Positions 12,401-25,273 are shown, numbered from the stretch's first letter. The stretch is 64,000 nucleotides of DNA from Euphorbia lathyris (GCF_963576675.1 NC_088916.1:2867001-2931000); one strand, 5' to 3'. Program-made: numbers and translations. Notes: generated by a model from the sequence alone, not told the origin.

Positions 12401-15400
12401 GAATGTGAGAAGAAGTGTTTTGATTTTTAATAAATTTCTCTATTTTCTTACTCCTTTTCATCCTCGGAAATTTGTTTAAGTTTGTCTCAGCTATACTTTG
12501 CTAGGATATTGTTTTTTGTTTGATAAGGATGGAATGCTGTTGCATAATTCCTTGATTGCATATTAAGTTAAAGGGGATACTTGTTAATCTAGTAATATAC
12601 ATGCATCTTGGCCGTGGTTAGCTTGTGCGTCTGCTCTCTTGCACAGTGCACACATGCTCCTCCTCCTCCCTAATTTAGCATTGAGTATTCTTTTTGTTGC
12701 TGGTCTTACTATTCATGTTTGATTTTCTCTTGGTTTTGACAGATAGCAGGCGTGCAGCTATTGATATTTTCTTGAAGGCTGCTGGATACTTGGATTGTGC
12801 AGTTCGACATGTACTCCCACAATTTCCTGTTACACTAAGGTTGATATATGTGATAAGCTTGCATCAAATGTTGATCCTTGTGCTGTCATAACAAGGTTAT
12901 TCTGACATATTGGTTTTGGTTGTAGGAGAGATTTGCCAGTGGACCTGGCAGAGGGAGTTCTTCGAGCACTTTGCCTGCAAGCATTGGGGCAGGTACCCGC
13001 TTTTTTTCTGGATGAATTTGTTTGTTGAATGTAAGTCATGGATGTGCTATACTCTAATTTACTTGTTGTTTGTGAGCAATGTGGCTATATATCCTAGACT
13101 TCACATGTATTTCAAATTTTTGTGAAATTTTCCCTTCAATATGGAGCATCAGAATCCTTGTTTGAGTATACTCATCTAACATGGTTGGCAAGGAGAATCA
13201 TCTAACATGATTGGTCAAGGGGAATAAAAAAGGAAGCAACTATGCTTGTAGTTGAAAATTATAATGTTTTCCACAATTTGAAGTTATGAGGGTTGCCCGC
13301 CTGTTGTTGGGTGCCATCACCATGACTACTTTTGTCACAAATGGGATAGATGAAGAACCTGTCATGCAGTGCCCCTTGGACAACAGGAATAACTATGAAG
13401 TCTGTAGAGTTACAATAGTGACACTATAATTGTAGTTGTTAACATGGCTGGCATGTCTAAACCTAAAAGTCTCATTTTCCTCCCTTTTAGGCTAGGAATT
13501 TTCCACATGATTTATTAACTGTAATGGTAGAATTTCAAATGATGCTCTGAGTCTTCGGCACGTGTATGGTGTGATGATTGTTAACCCAAGATCTTAGAAA
13601 CACTACAATTAATGCACAGACCCATGACCACTCAACTTTTTCCTTACTAACATCATGACCACTCAACTTCAAAACCGGATATAAAAGTTGCTCAACTTTG
13701 CCTTTTACCAACATAAAAGTACTTTAAATTTTGACCATTCCAATAGCAGATAATCGTCCACTGTAGAGCTGATGGACATGATATTTAAACAACTTTAATT
13801 CTTGAACTTTTTGGTTTTGAGGTTATTTAGGTGGTGTTTGCTTAGGAGAGAGAAAGTGGTTGTTTAGAGAGAAAAGTCTCCGTAAACGGTGATTTTGGAA
13901 TATTGAAAGCGTGGTTTCATGGGAAGGTTGTTCTAAATAACTTTAATTCTTAGACTTTCCATTTTGAGGTCATTTACTTTCATAGGAGACTTTTATGATA
14001 TGAAAGGGCAAAGTTGAGTGACTTTTATGTCCAGTTTTGAAGTTGATTGAAACACAATGTTAGTAAGGGCAAAGTTGAGTAGCTATGGGTACCCTTTAAT
14101 GCTCTTGATAAGGCTATCTGTATGGATGAATAAGTTCTGATAGGTATCATGGAGAGGATGCAAAAATCTGTTTAAGTTGCTCTCCACTTTCTCCAACATG
14201 AAGATCTAGTTTAGTTGCCTTTGAATTTATTCTATTCCCTTGGATAAGACTTTTGAAGGATTCATGAGACATTTTTTAAAATGCTATTGTTCTTCGGGTC
14301 ATTTCAGTCTAGGTAGGTCACTGAATCCCTCTTTAAATTTTTACTGTTCAAGAGAAACTTCTTTACTGTGAGTGTGAACTAACGTTACTTCACCTTCCCC
14401 ATTAGAAATTTAATGATAAATGATACAGAATAAGTCAATTAATAAATGTATAGCATGCTTGTTGACTATAGGCTGCTACAAGACAACAATAGGTGGCTAG
14501 TAGGGCTACTATGTTCCCTTGATTTAAGGAGTGATTTTAGGAATGTCTTGTATATATATGTGTGTAGTGCTCTTAAGTAAAATATTCATGTAGTCTCTTA
14601 CTCTACATGATATCCCATGCCTAGTCTATTACATGGTCTATAAGAATACAAAGGTAATAACAATAAAGAACACAAACTAATTCAATCTTGCCAGCTGATA
14701 AACCATTCTTGTGTTACTAACCTTTGTATCCACTATTATATTGAAACTAAATAATTTTTTTTTTGGAATCCCACTTTACTTGCTATCATACTTACGGAGG
14801 AGGGTTTGTAAATGAACGTTAAAAACTGTCAGCTTATAGTTCTGACAAATAGAATTAGAATGAGAAAAGGGAAAGATAGGAGAACAGGAAGAAAGATAGA
14901 AATAGGTAGGATATTTGTACATTCTTAATGATTGCTTCATCCTTACAAAGGCACTATTACATTTATAGAATAAGAAAGGACTATCTGATGCAACAGATAG
15001 TACCATTTCCACAGCTGGCTACAGCTGGAATAACAACTTTCTAACAACTAGCTACAGGACAAATGTGACTCAGTGCAGAAATAGAATGATACCTTTCTAA
15101 CAACTAGCTACAGGACAAATATGACTCAGTGCAGAAATAGAATGAAACCAGAAATACATATAATAGCAAATAAAGATGTTGATAACTAATTAAACTAACT
15201 TGATAGGCAAATATCTTATTTGGTCCCTTTACTCTTACGTAGCAAAAACTGAAGGCCACAATCATAATATTGGCAAGTAAGAATCAGGTCTTGCCCAGGG
15301 TGTCCTCTGTCATTTATGTTTGGCTTTTAATGATCTTAATTTTTCTGGCTCTTGGGGTGCTACGGTTTAGAGGGAGGGAGCTGTATTGTAGCACCGTAGT

Positions 15401-18400
15401 GATTGCCAATGATGTTATGAATTCCCCAAGAAGAATGAGAAAGGGATAGGACAGTTGAGTGTTTTATGATTGTCGTATGGATATAGTGGATTTGATAAAG
15501 AAAGGTAAAATTGGAGGTTGTTACATAAATTGACACAATCCAAAGAATCCCTTTCCCTGTTTTGCAATCAACATCACCATATTGACAATCATTAAATGGC
15601 TGGAGGATAAAAAAATACAATTCTACATATATTTCTCTAATAAACTAAATTGAAAGAATTTATTACAACTGAAAAAAAAAGAAACCGAAGAGCAGGAATT
15701 TCTGGCTTTTCAAGTCCTTTTCCCCCTGCATTAACTTCTAACAAGATATAATATTTGCAGCAGATCTTGCATTTAATTTACTAAAACTGTGTGAGAAGTT
15801 GTTACATGTTATATAGGTTTTCCTATTGAAACTCAAAATATTACTTTTTGCTGTTTTAGTATTTTGTAGTTCTGTTCACTATAAAGTTCTTTAAACATTC
15901 ACTGCCTTAAAAATGGGCACCTGTCTTCTTGCTTTACCCAATAATTCTCAAGGATTCTACTCTGTAGAAATTGGACTTTCGATAGTTTAAGTATATTATC
16001 ATGAAAGTGTTTTCTGGCTTTCCTTGTTTGTTGACTCGAGTGTTCGCCGCTATTATTATTGTTTTCTAGACACTTGTATATGGAAACATGAGGTAACCCT
16101 CAAAATGAAGTCGTGTACCTGTTTTTCCATTCTTGGTAGGGTCAAAGGTGCAGTAGCCAAACAGAGAAATATCCACTGATTCATGTGCTAAAATAGTATG
16201 CGAAATTATCCTTTCTTGCATCATAGCTGGATTTTGTGTCTAGCACATGCTGAGAATGATTGCGTCTATCATTCTTCTTATTATCAATTTTAATACAATT
16301 TTTCTTAGCTCTTTTTGAGGAAGTCTGGTCCTCAATTTCTAGTCCTGTTTCCCTTTAATGAAAGGCTAATCTCGTAACTGGTCATAGACACATTTAATCA
16401 CATGGTTCTGATCTATGTTGAGGCTAATATGTAATTGCTTGATTTGAGAAGATCTAAAGTTGTGCTCTCCCAGTAACTTACTTTCTTCGAAATGTTTTCA
16501 CATGTGTATGGGAGGATAAATTCTTGGCTAGGGTGAACTCTTTTTGAAATAGTTCCACGGCCTCAGTTAATTTATCTTGCACTTATATCTAGATCATCCA
16601 TCAAATTGGAATTAGATTGAGAGCGAGGTTGCATGAGGAATTTAGAAGGGGAGAAGATAATGTTGTATTCCTGAACATTATGTTATGTTATGATTCCTAC
16701 TAAATGTTTTGCTGTATGTGTGGACGAAACCAATTGAGGTTATGCATGTATACCTAATTGAAACATCGACACAAAATTGACAATGATTCCAAGTTTCATT
16801 TCTTTCTTCTTTTCATTTTCCCTCTACTTCATATGTGTTAATTTTGTTTCCTTCTGGTCAGTATTCATGTACATATTGTTTCAAGAATGTCTACCTAACA
16901 TATATAAGGTTATTTGCATCAATCATCATTCCCCTGAAACAGAAGCCTTCAGCAGTGAATGTTTGCTCTGTTGTTCATTGAGAATCTTTGACTTGCAACT
17001 ATTGATATCTATTCTACCATCACAGTCCTACTAACCAGTGAGAATCATCGATATTGTGAGCTACCGATCTGACTTTGAACCTTTAAGCTATAGGATAGAA
17101 ATGCCAACGCATTGTCTTTTACTTGCTAAACCATGAATTCTGTTTGTGAACTCACTTCTTCATTTGTGAAGTTGGATAGAATTGTATATAAATGGAACTG
17201 TTGGATGAAGGCCATAGAAGAAAGTAACTAATTATGTGGCTCCAGCGGACTCTGCTGTTAGGTTGCATGATGAATTGCATATAAATACTCGATTGTATGG
17301 AGTCGGCATAAGTGCTATCAAAAACAAAATTTTCTTTTACTAGCAACTAACATTGTTCTTTCTACAAGACATTTTTGTGTTTTGCTTGTCACTCTTAGTT
17401 ATCCTATAATATATTTCAGATTTTTTTTTGAATAATATTTTGTAAACACTTTCTAGTTTCTACTAGTATGCTATTAAGTTAAACAGACGAGAAAAGCCAA
17501 GTTCCTTTTTCAAATGAAGTGATAATCTGTATTTTATTTCCTCAATAATGCAATATCTAGGTTGCCTATGCCTTCCATTCATATTATGACCTGCGCAGGT
17601 TTGAATTCATGGGCTAACAACTCGAGAGGCCTAAGCCAGATTACGTGGCCCAAAATTATCCTCTTTTAGCATTGGCTCACTTGAGCCTAAGTAACTAGGT
17701 TGTATCAATAATCCTTATTTGATGGCCTACCTCATTATGTTCCTAACATTCATGTTAGGACAAGATTATTCTAAAACTTAGCCTAGTTGATTCTAATCGT
17801 GAAGGTGACTATCATATTCATTACCTTTATTATCTTGCATTTAGTCCTGCACAATTCTTAGTTAAAAATATTCCTAATTGATATCATTTACCACAACTTG
17901 TATTTGTGTGAACTTCGGCTGGTAGTAGAGCAGGGTTGCCTTTTGACAAAAAAGTAGCTCCTATTAGTAGTTTTTTGTGAGGCTTGGTGTATCACATGTT
18001 CTATCTGGTTAGTATACAAATTTTCCCTGCTTTCTGTTTACCCTTTATATTCATCTCTGGTGAAGGTTGTTGATATTCAACTCGGGATGGCAATCGATAG
18101 TGCCAAAGCCACTCTAGCAGTGAAGCGGAGGCTTGCATGTGAAATGGTTAAATATTGGCAGCAGGTATGAAAGTGTTAGTCATGCTTCATCATTAATCTG
18201 CCTAGATCACTTGTACAAATTTTAGAACTTCGTGTGTTCCGAAGTTTTAAAGTTGTCATCTTCTGAAGTGTTGGTCTAATAATTTTTTCTCATTATTTTT
18301 ATTTGGATTATCACCTGCTTATCACTCTTATTTTAAGCCATTCAGTTTAGTAATGTGTTTAGTTAGATGGATAAGGTGAAAAAAATACCACTAATGTTGA

Positions 18401-21400
18401 TGGCGAGGAGCAATTTTATCCCTAACATCCAAAATGGTGCAATTTTAACTCTAATGTTGGCATCCAAGAGTAGTTTTACTCTTAACGTTGACAAGTTGGG
18501 TCAATTCTTGATATCATTATAAAACACAAATTTTTTGTTCCTTATTTGCTGCGTATCACTTAGTTCTAAAGAAAAATTCACATTTTTTCTGATTTAATAA
18601 TAGAATTAGAGATTAATATTTGGATTTTTTTTGTCCAACTTGTACAAAATACAATATAATTTTTTTAATTTTTTTTTTAATTTCACATCTATTCATATGT
18701 TTGTGACCCGTTATTAATGAGTGATAAAAGTAATAAAAAGACTCACATCTGAAATGTAGATAACAAGATTCATTTCTGAGAAGACAGTTTGATGAATTAT
18801 TTTTCAAATTGACCCAACTTGTGAATGTTAGGTTGCTCTTTACTCCAACATTAGGGGTAAAATTGCACCATTTTAGACATTAAGGGTAAAATTGCTCGTT
18901 GTCAATGTTGGGGGTATTTTTGCACCTTATCCCTAGTTAGATTCATCATCATTTGCAACTCTTATTCGGTTAAAACTAAATAACTTCATTGGATTCTATT
19001 TGTTTGCTAGACTCTAACATGTAACTTCAAAGTGATTTCACATGTTTGCAATCTGAGCTTTTGATACCCTGCAATAATTTCTAATTACTATTCTTTTTAT
19101 TGAAGCTTCCTTATTGGTCTAGAAATTTCACATCAAAGTAGAGTGGTCATTTTCTTACATTTGTTTAGCTTTAGATTGATGTCACAAAAATGTGGAAATG
19201 CACTTATAGGGTTGAGTTGTGAAGGTTGCAAGTTTTCAACTCTTTAGAGCGGAATTACTTCAGAAGTTTCACTTCATTTATGTCAGCACTGCTAATTTTT
19301 ATGCCTCTGAAGAAACAATTGTGACCAGGTTTTTATGTATAATCAATCAATACATATTTCACTCTTTCATGTTCATTGCTCGTCAATTTATGCATCATGA
19401 TGATCTGCTATTATATGTCGAATAGCATTCCATTGGTGATCCTTGAACAAAACTGATTGGTTTTTGATATTTTCTTCTCAGGCCCAAGATAATATAACGA
19501 ATCTTCCATTAGGAAATGGTTGGGGAGAAAAGCACAAACTGTTTGTGAAGTGGAAATATGTGGAAGCAAAGGTTTCTTAAATTTCTTTGTTTTATATAGT
19601 ATTTGTTGTGCTTCTTATTCTTCCCTCTAGATCTTTGATATGTAAAAGAAAGGCATAATACATCAGCCTCCCTGTAGTTGGTCCAAAAAACTGATTGACC
19701 CCTGCACTTTGGAGATGTCCCATTACATCCCCAAACTTACTTAAAGTGACCTATTACGCCAGCACCTATTGGGGTCCTAAACTCGCTCAAAATGACCAAT
19801 TGACTCCCTGAACTTGCTTAAAGTGATATGGGCTTCAACTTGCCCAAATCTCCTCTTACTTTTCCATGTGGCCCTAGGGGGTTAATTAAGTCACTTTAAG
19901 CAAGTTCATGGGGCTAACGGGACATCCTTAAAGTTCAGAGGGCCAATCGGTTTTTTGGGCCAAGTTAAGCCTGAAAAAAACTTTATCCTATTTAAGGAAC
20001 TGATGGTAGATTACATCGCCCAAAATGGAATATACTGAATACTTCTATTTGCAGCATATTGGTGCTGGGTTTTATAGGGATATGAATTGGTTTTGGAGTT
20101 TCTAAATTGATTAGATGCTATTTTGACATGCTGGAAAAGTATGTAACTTGTTTCGAGAATAAATGGAAACACTGTCTACTGATTCGATTATCATGCAAAT
20201 AATAACCTGATTTTTTTTCTATAAGGAGTGAATATATGACCAGATCATCAATAGTAGCGAGGATTAAACCTTGAAATGTCCATTTTCTAATTTTGAATAG
20301 CTGAAGGTTGCCATATGAGTAGTTCCATGTGCAAGTTGATTTATCGTTTATGGACTTAATACATCAGGGACCTATTACTTGTCCAGATTATCTGATTAGC
20401 TTCATGAACTTTGCAGATGTCTCATTAGCCTCCTAAACTTGTTTAAAATGTATCATTAGCCTCCTATATCCACGTGTCACAACAAATAGGGATTTGGGCA
20501 AGTTAAAATGTGTACCACTTTAAGAAAGTTCAGAGGTTAATAGATCGTTGTAACTACTTCAGGGGTCAATATGTCACTTTAAGCGAGTTTGGGGAGCCAA
20601 CAGATCACTGTAAGCAAGTTTAGGGGGCTAATGAGGCATCTATAAAGTTCAGGGGCCAATCGGATAGTCTGGACTAGTACACAAGCTCCTGATGTATTAT
20701 GCCTAGTTTATGCAACTGAATAAAACTTTTCAAACTGTTGCCAGATGCATGAGATTGCAGCTGTATGATACTTATTTTATAGCTGAAGCTGTTTTATAGG
20801 AAGGAATGTATCATTCAATACTTGAGAAAATGCAAAATGTTCTCCTGAAATACTGTTTTGATCGCGACCTAACTCATCCAAGCAAGGAGCTTTATTTTAT
20901 TAACGTTTTGTTTTCTTCTTCTTTGGACCGAACCAGGCAGGAGCATATTATTACCATGGCTTGATCCTTGATGAAGGGAACACAGAAAAATCTCATGGGA
21001 TGGCTGTAGCTGCTTTACAAGCTGCAGATGAATACTTCAAGGAAAGTAGGAGGGCATGTGAAGCATTCAATGGAGTTTCTCCTTTGTCCAGGTAATCTAC
21101 TCAATCCACTACTGTTCACAACCTTAATAAATCCGTGGTAGGAGTAGCAATTTCTCACGATAACATGATTTACCGAGACAATTTGACTTACAGGACACGA
21201 TTATCATTTTTTGTTGCATTTATATCATGTACTCTCTCCTTCCGTTTCACAATAGATGTCTTTCTTAGAGATTTTTTTTTTGTTTTATAATACTTGACGT
21301 TTTGATTGAATCCATATTAAATTAATTGATTTTTACTAAATATACCCTTATTTAAGTCGACTTCTTATTTTGGGAATAGATAAAAATTGATTAAAGGATG

Positions 21401-23720
21401 CAATTAATACAAGGGTGACAATCTTTTAGTTAAAATTAATTACATTTCTTAATTCTTGTGTATTCTCCTAAAATGATATCTATTGTGAAACAAAAGCCAT
21501 ATAATCATATGAAACATGTAGATAACATAACACGATTTTGACAATATAACCTGAAATTTGCACCCCTAAATTCCATGGCATGTTATACAGTTCAAAGATA
21601 ATTATTTTAATTTCTTTACAGTAAGATATGATTTCCATTTCTTACGAAATGGACGAAATAATAGAATTGTAGCACATATGAGCTTTTTGTACACGATAAA
21701 TTGGCAAAAAGAGAATCTTAATTTTTGAATTCTTGATTTCCAATCTTGGGGTTCTTAAAGAGCTTAAAGCATTGAAATTTGATAAGATGTGGAAGAAAAA
21801 GAAGAAAAAGTGTAGTTAAATTTAAAACGTGGGTAAATTACATCATTGACCACTTAACTTTTTCTTTACTAACATGATAACCACTCCTCAACTTCAAAAC
21901 CGGACATAAAAGTCACTTAACTTTGTTCTTCACGAACATAAAAGTCCCTTAACATTTGATAACTCTAATAATAGTTAATCCTCCATTGTAGAGCTGATGA
22001 AAATGATATTCTAAACAACTTTAGTTCTTGAACTTTTTGGCTTTGAGGTTGTTAGAGAATAAGAGTGTAGTAAATGTACAGCATGCTTGTTGACTATAGG
22101 CTGCTACAAGATAAGTATAGGTGGCTAGTAGGGCTACTATATTTCCTTGATTTAAGGAGTATTTTAGAAATGTCTTGTGTATATATATATGTGTGTGTGT
22201 AGTGGTCTTAAGTAAAACATATCACTGTAGTCTCTAATCTACATGGTATCCCATGTATTCCTAGTGTATTATATGGTTTATTATAGAGGTCATTTAAATG
22301 GTGTTTGGTTAGCAGAGTGAAAATGACTGTTTAGAGATAGAAATCTCCGAAAATGCTGATTTGGAAAATGAAAAATTTGTTTCCATGTAAAATGTGGTTC
22401 TAAACAACTTTAATTCTTGAATTTTTCCATTTTGAGGTTGTCACCGTCACCTCAGGTGGTTATTTACCCTTTAAATTGATACTATAATTGTAACTCTGGA
22501 CATGCTCATTAGTTTGTTTCCCTCTGAATATATGACTGGTCTGTGTGTATTGTGCCTATCTAAGATGCTATCTATTGTTTCCACAGAAATCCACCACTTT
22601 GGGGAACTGTAAAATATCTTTCTGAAAAGATCCCAAAGGATACTTCAAGCAAGGTGCGGATAAACCGTGATCTATACTCTTATGAAAAGTAAGTGATGTT
22701 AGCTTTGTTAGAATTGAGATGAAGTTTAAATTTGCTCTTAACTTTTTTAGAGAAAGTGAAGATATACACTCTTAACAACAAAAAAAAAAAAGTAAAATTT
22801 TACCCTCAACGTTTTCAAAGTGGAGCAATTTTGGGATCAGATAGTGCGGAGTACCTTTGACTGATTGGACTGCAAAATAAACGCAGTCCTCAAAAAATTG
22901 CCCATATTCAGGCATAAAAAAAAAGGCACAATACTTCATCTGTTGGCAGACATGTTCATGGGTTCTAGTATTCGCCCAGGCCTGCTTTCAATGGGCTTGG
23001 CTTGTACAAGGAAAATCTGACATTAGGGCCAGCCCGGTTAGACTTGCCAAAGCCGGTCTTTTTCTAGGGTGAGCTTAGGATTTCTTGAAATAGGATGGGC
23101 CAGCTTAGCTCAGCCTGTTCTATTGATATTAATTATTAAATTTATATTTTTATATATTAAATATCTTTTTAAGATGACTCATTTGTGTTGGGTTTGGGAC
23201 TTGATTAAATTAATAGCAGACTGAACTGAGTTTGGTTGAACATTTTTAAACGATAGCCCAACAGGGCCTGCTCAGTCCAATCCATGAACATGTCTGTCTC
23301 TTGGGATGAAAATGGAAAGGTGGGAAGAGGCTCGACAACCGGGGATACGCCGGCATCCTCGTGCCGCCTTGCTTCCACCTTTGAGCTCACGTAAGAGTTC
23401 CGTTCTATGAGTTTTGTTCCATATACCGTTATCTAAGCCCAAAGTTGCTCTAAGTTGGAAAACATTACCATTTGTTAAGGTAGGAGTATATCTGCCCTTT
23501 CTAAAAATCATTAGAGGGTAAATTTAAACCTTATCCCGTTAAAATTTGAAATTTTCTCCATTAGTTTTAATTTAACCAACCTTGCTATCATATCCTGGAA
23601 TATAGAATAATGGAGACAGCACCAACGTTGCCCGATTTTGCATTATCCCTAAAACCCGACGAATATCAGCTGCCTTGTGTTGCAACGTCTTGGAATGAAG
23701 AAAATGTAAATAGGGGATAA
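9461..23720 (+). CDS. BRO1-domain endosomal-targeting-like protein, ten coding exons
   Basis: Coding exons by my reading: 9461-9713, 9806-9939, 10075-10210, 12743-12839, 12926-12992, 18066-18164, 19482-19571, 20937-21091, 22587-22688 and 23606-23720. They total 1248 bases, or 415 amino acids plus stop, with a GT donor and an AG acceptor at every junction. The product matches the plant 'endosomal targeting BRO1-like domain-containing protein' family. BRO1 domains are banana-shaped helical folds that bind ESCRT-III and act at endosomes; a cargo or partner for this subfamily is not something I can state. The N terminus MGCLVS is a classic dual-lipidation site (Gly2 myristoylation, Cys3 palmitoylation), so membrane anchoring is expected. 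Conserved stretches include HGGSTLADL, NAWYEVLSVLHLMAM, WGEKHKLFVKWKYVEAK and DEGNTEKSHGMAVAAL. The C terminus is IMETAPTLPDFALSLKPDEY, then a stop in the last exon. Intron 5 is 5.1 kb and most introns hold small mobile elements. Confidence 0.93.
11266..11588. mobile_element. Stowaway-like MITE in BRO1 intron 3
   Basis: The left end CTCCCTTCATTC and the right end (reverse complement CTCCCTCCGTTT) match the common plant Stowaway terminus. A TA dinucleotide flanks each side (11264-11265 and 11589-11590), as expected for Tc1/mariner insertion. It is 323 bp long and non-coding. Confidence 0.65.
13618..14095. mobile_element. MITE of the 'cactcaacttt' inverted-repeat family
   Basis: The left arm ('catgaccactcaac', 'aaaaccggatataaaag') and the right arm ('gggcaaagttgagtgactttta') are inverted repeats. 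The core 'aactttaattcttgaac...gaggttatttaggtggtgtttg' is shared with the copies at 3363, 21830, 39597 and 56969. It lies in BRO1 intron 5. Confidence 0.6.
14421..14645 (+). mobile_element. LTR plus primer-binding-site fragment
   Basis: It aligns along its length with the better-preserved copy at 22050-22285. An LTR-like block ends '...ctctaca' and is followed by TGATATCCC, a decayed primer-binding site of the initiator-Met type (TGGTATC in the other copy). It has no internal coding region. It is a remnant of a small LTR retrotransposon in BRO1 intron 5. Confidence 0.5.
15038..15147. repeat. tandem duplication, two 55-bp units
   Basis: The unit beginning 'tttctaacaactagctacag' occurs at 15038 and again at 15093 with few differences, so the period is 55 bp. 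It is intronic (BRO1 intron 5) and non-coding. Confidence 0.7.
18369..18933. mobile_element. Mutator-type MITE with 9-bp duplication in BRO1 intron 6
   Basis: A 565-bp element with terminal inverted repeats GGATAAGGTG at the left and CACCTTATCC(C) at the right. A perfect 9-bp target duplication TAGTTAGAT lies at 18360-18368 and 18934-18942. The arms carry repeated 'ttttacccctaacrttg' words. Relatives lie at 40206-40766 and 5640-6165. A 9-bp duplication is typical of Mutator-like transposases; the element itself encodes nothing. Confidence 0.8.
19651..19972. mobile_element. MITE of the 'taatacatcag' family, copy 1
   Basis: The left arm (AGGCATAATACATCAG, then 'ccaaaaaactgattgacccc') is mirrored by the right arm ('ggccaatcggttttttgggcc', 'aagttaagcct'). 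It lies between BRO1 exons 7 and 8. Further copies are at 20352-20704 and 33774-34480. Confidence 0.6.
20352..20704. mobile_element. MITE of the 'taatacatcag' family, copy 2
   Basis: Terminal repeats GGACTTAATACATCAGG and, inverted, CCTGATGTATTATGCC. The arms contain 'ctcattagcctcctaaac' and its reverse complement. It sits in the same BRO1 intron as copy 1, about 380 bp further on. Confidence 0.65.
21232..21500. mobile_element. decayed Stowaway-like MITE
   Basis: The left end CTCTCTCCTTCCGTTTCACA and the right segment 'gatatctattgtgaaac' are inverted copies of one another and match the Stowaway terminus. The right edge is eroded, so the limits are approximate. It lies in BRO1 intron 8. Confidence 0.45.
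21830..22465. mobile_element. inverted-repeat MITE carrying a nested LTR fragment
   Basis: The outer element starts 'gggtaaattacatcattgacc' and ends 'ggttatttaccc', with the shared 'aactttagttcttgaac...gaggt' core. The core is interrupted between GAGGT at 22045-22049 and GAGGT at 22286-22290 by the fragment annotated next. It lies in BRO1 intron 8. Confidence 0.65.
22050..22285 (+). mobile_element. LTR and primer-binding site with 5-bp duplication, nested
   Basis: A 236-bp insertion flanked by GAGGT on both sides, a 5-bp target duplication as made by LTR-retrotransposon integrase. It begins TGTTAGAG. An LTR-like block of 194 bp ends TCTACA at 22243, and TGGTATCCC follows as a primer-binding site of initiator-Met type. 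No second LTR is visible, so it is a deletion derivative of a small (possibly TRIM or Copia) element. It inserted into an older MITE. Confidence 0.6.
22945..23292. repeat. inverted-repeat element in the last BRO1 intron
   Basis: CAGACATGTTCATGG at the left is mirrored by CCATGAACATGTCTG at the right, about 340 bp apart. The interior contains 'gcccaggcctg' and 'cagggcctgctcag', also mirrored. This resembles hAT-derived MITEs with 'gggccggcc' motifs. No target duplication could be read. Confidence 0.5.
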
Positions 23721-24164
23721 TAGACTCTCTACTATGTTGCATGAAGACGAAAACCGAGAAATATAATTTCAAAAACAACATAAGCTAGGAAACGAGAATG
23801 GAAACGAACACGAAACACGAAAACGCTGCTGCTGAAGAGGAATTTCTATGCAACAAGAATTCAACCATACAAGAGCCATCTAAAACTTGGAATGGCCATT
23901 CTTCTTCATTTACATGTATTAAAATTAGGTCTTCAATTTTTATTTTATTTTTTTTAAATTTCTTTTTTTTCCTAATTTTTTTAAAAAAAAAAATATGTTC
24001 TCTGCCTTACCTCAGAAATTTGTAGTTTACTCCATGATAGAGCTTTGTGAAAGTTGTCTGTGTAGATCTCATACTGTTGGAAGAAAGGATGAGTTTCCTG
24101 GTGTGTAAAATTATTTATATTAATAAAATGCTTTTTCTTTTTATGCTTTTATTATATGTCCAAT

Positions 24165-24665
24165 TATTAAGTGAGGTCACAATACACGTGTCCAAATGTG
24201 AATTGGGTCCTTCAAGTGATACGAAAACCGGGGTGCTTAATATAAGAACTCAGCTCGGGAAATTATTAGAAGTATCCGGTTCTCCATGTCAAACGAAGGA
24301 CCTTACATACATATTTTGCCACGTGTAACGTGAACCTACAATTATTATAAGAGGTTCCGCTATTTTAATTATTAAGTGGGGTTACAATACATGTATCCAA
24401 ATGTGAATTGGAGGTCCTCCAAGTGACATGGAAAACCGAGTGCTTAATATAAGAACTCCTAAAGCTCGGGAAACTATTAGAAGCACACGGTTCTCCATGT
24501 CAAACAGAGGACATTCCATACATATTTTGTCACGTGTAACATAGACTCAAAATTATTATAAGGTCCTGCTATTTTAATTATTAAGTAGGGTCACAATACA
24601 CGTGTCCAAATGTGAATTGTGGGTCCTCCAAGTGGCATGGAAAACCGATATTAAGAACTCCTGAA
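24165..24665. repeat. three tandem copies of a ~200-bp repeat
   Basis: The block from 'attattaagtgaggtcacaa' to 'ttattataagaggt' recurs at about 24358 and 24571; the third copy is cut short. Each contains 'cacgtgtccaaatgtgaatt' and 'ggttctccatgtcaaac'. A further copy in the opposite orientation is seen near 41215-41400. The open frame of 93 codons here is low-complexity and not convincing. Confidence 0.7.
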
Positions 24666-24739
24666 GCTAAGATTATGTCAACATTTTCATATGACAAATT
24701 AAATCTAGCATTGAGTGACAGTTTTTGATGTCCTGTATT

Positions 24740-25227
24740 TAGGGCGGTAAATGAGCCGACATGAGCTTTGACCTGTTCATGTTTAGCTCGTTAGAAAATT
24801 GATGAACTCGAACTCAACATCTTGTTCTTGAGTTGTTCACGGGTTTTGCTCGCGAGCAACTTGTTAATTATGTTCATGAACTTCGCTCGTGAATAGCTTA
24901 TTAATTATATTCATTTGAAATTTCTTTAACACAAAATTATATAGGTTTCAAATCTATAAAATTAAAGTTTACAAAATTATGGTGTTTTATATTTCTCCTT
25001 TGATAGAAATACTGTTATTTGAAAAATAATTGAATCAAACTTGGTCCCGAGCGTGTTTAACAACATTATAACCGGGCTTATTTATAAACCGAGTCTGCTC
25101 GCGAACTTTCAGAATGAGTTTTGCAATGCTCAATCCCGGTTAGTTTATAAATTGAGTCAAACGGTTAAGCTTTTATCGACTAGAACGTCGAGTCGCTTAT
25201 GAGTGGCTTGAATCATTTGCCACCTTA
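24740..25227. mobile_element. hAT-like MITE, relative of 55951-56535
   Basis: The left end TAGGGCGGTAAATGAGCC and the right end (reverse complement TAAGGTGGCAAATGATT) are imperfect inverted repeats. The interior has 'ttcacgggttttgctcgcgagcaac' and 'ttaattatgttcatgaacttcgctcg', shared with the copy in the YSL7 intron. Confidence 0.5.
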
Positions 25228-25273
25228 CCAATATTAATATTAAGTTGTTTCTCATCTAGAAAACATGGGTTAA

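Noticed and set aside
24047..24328. A 93-residue protein
   Set aside because: Half of it is the tandem repeat unit; the neighbouring copies of the unit do not keep the frame.
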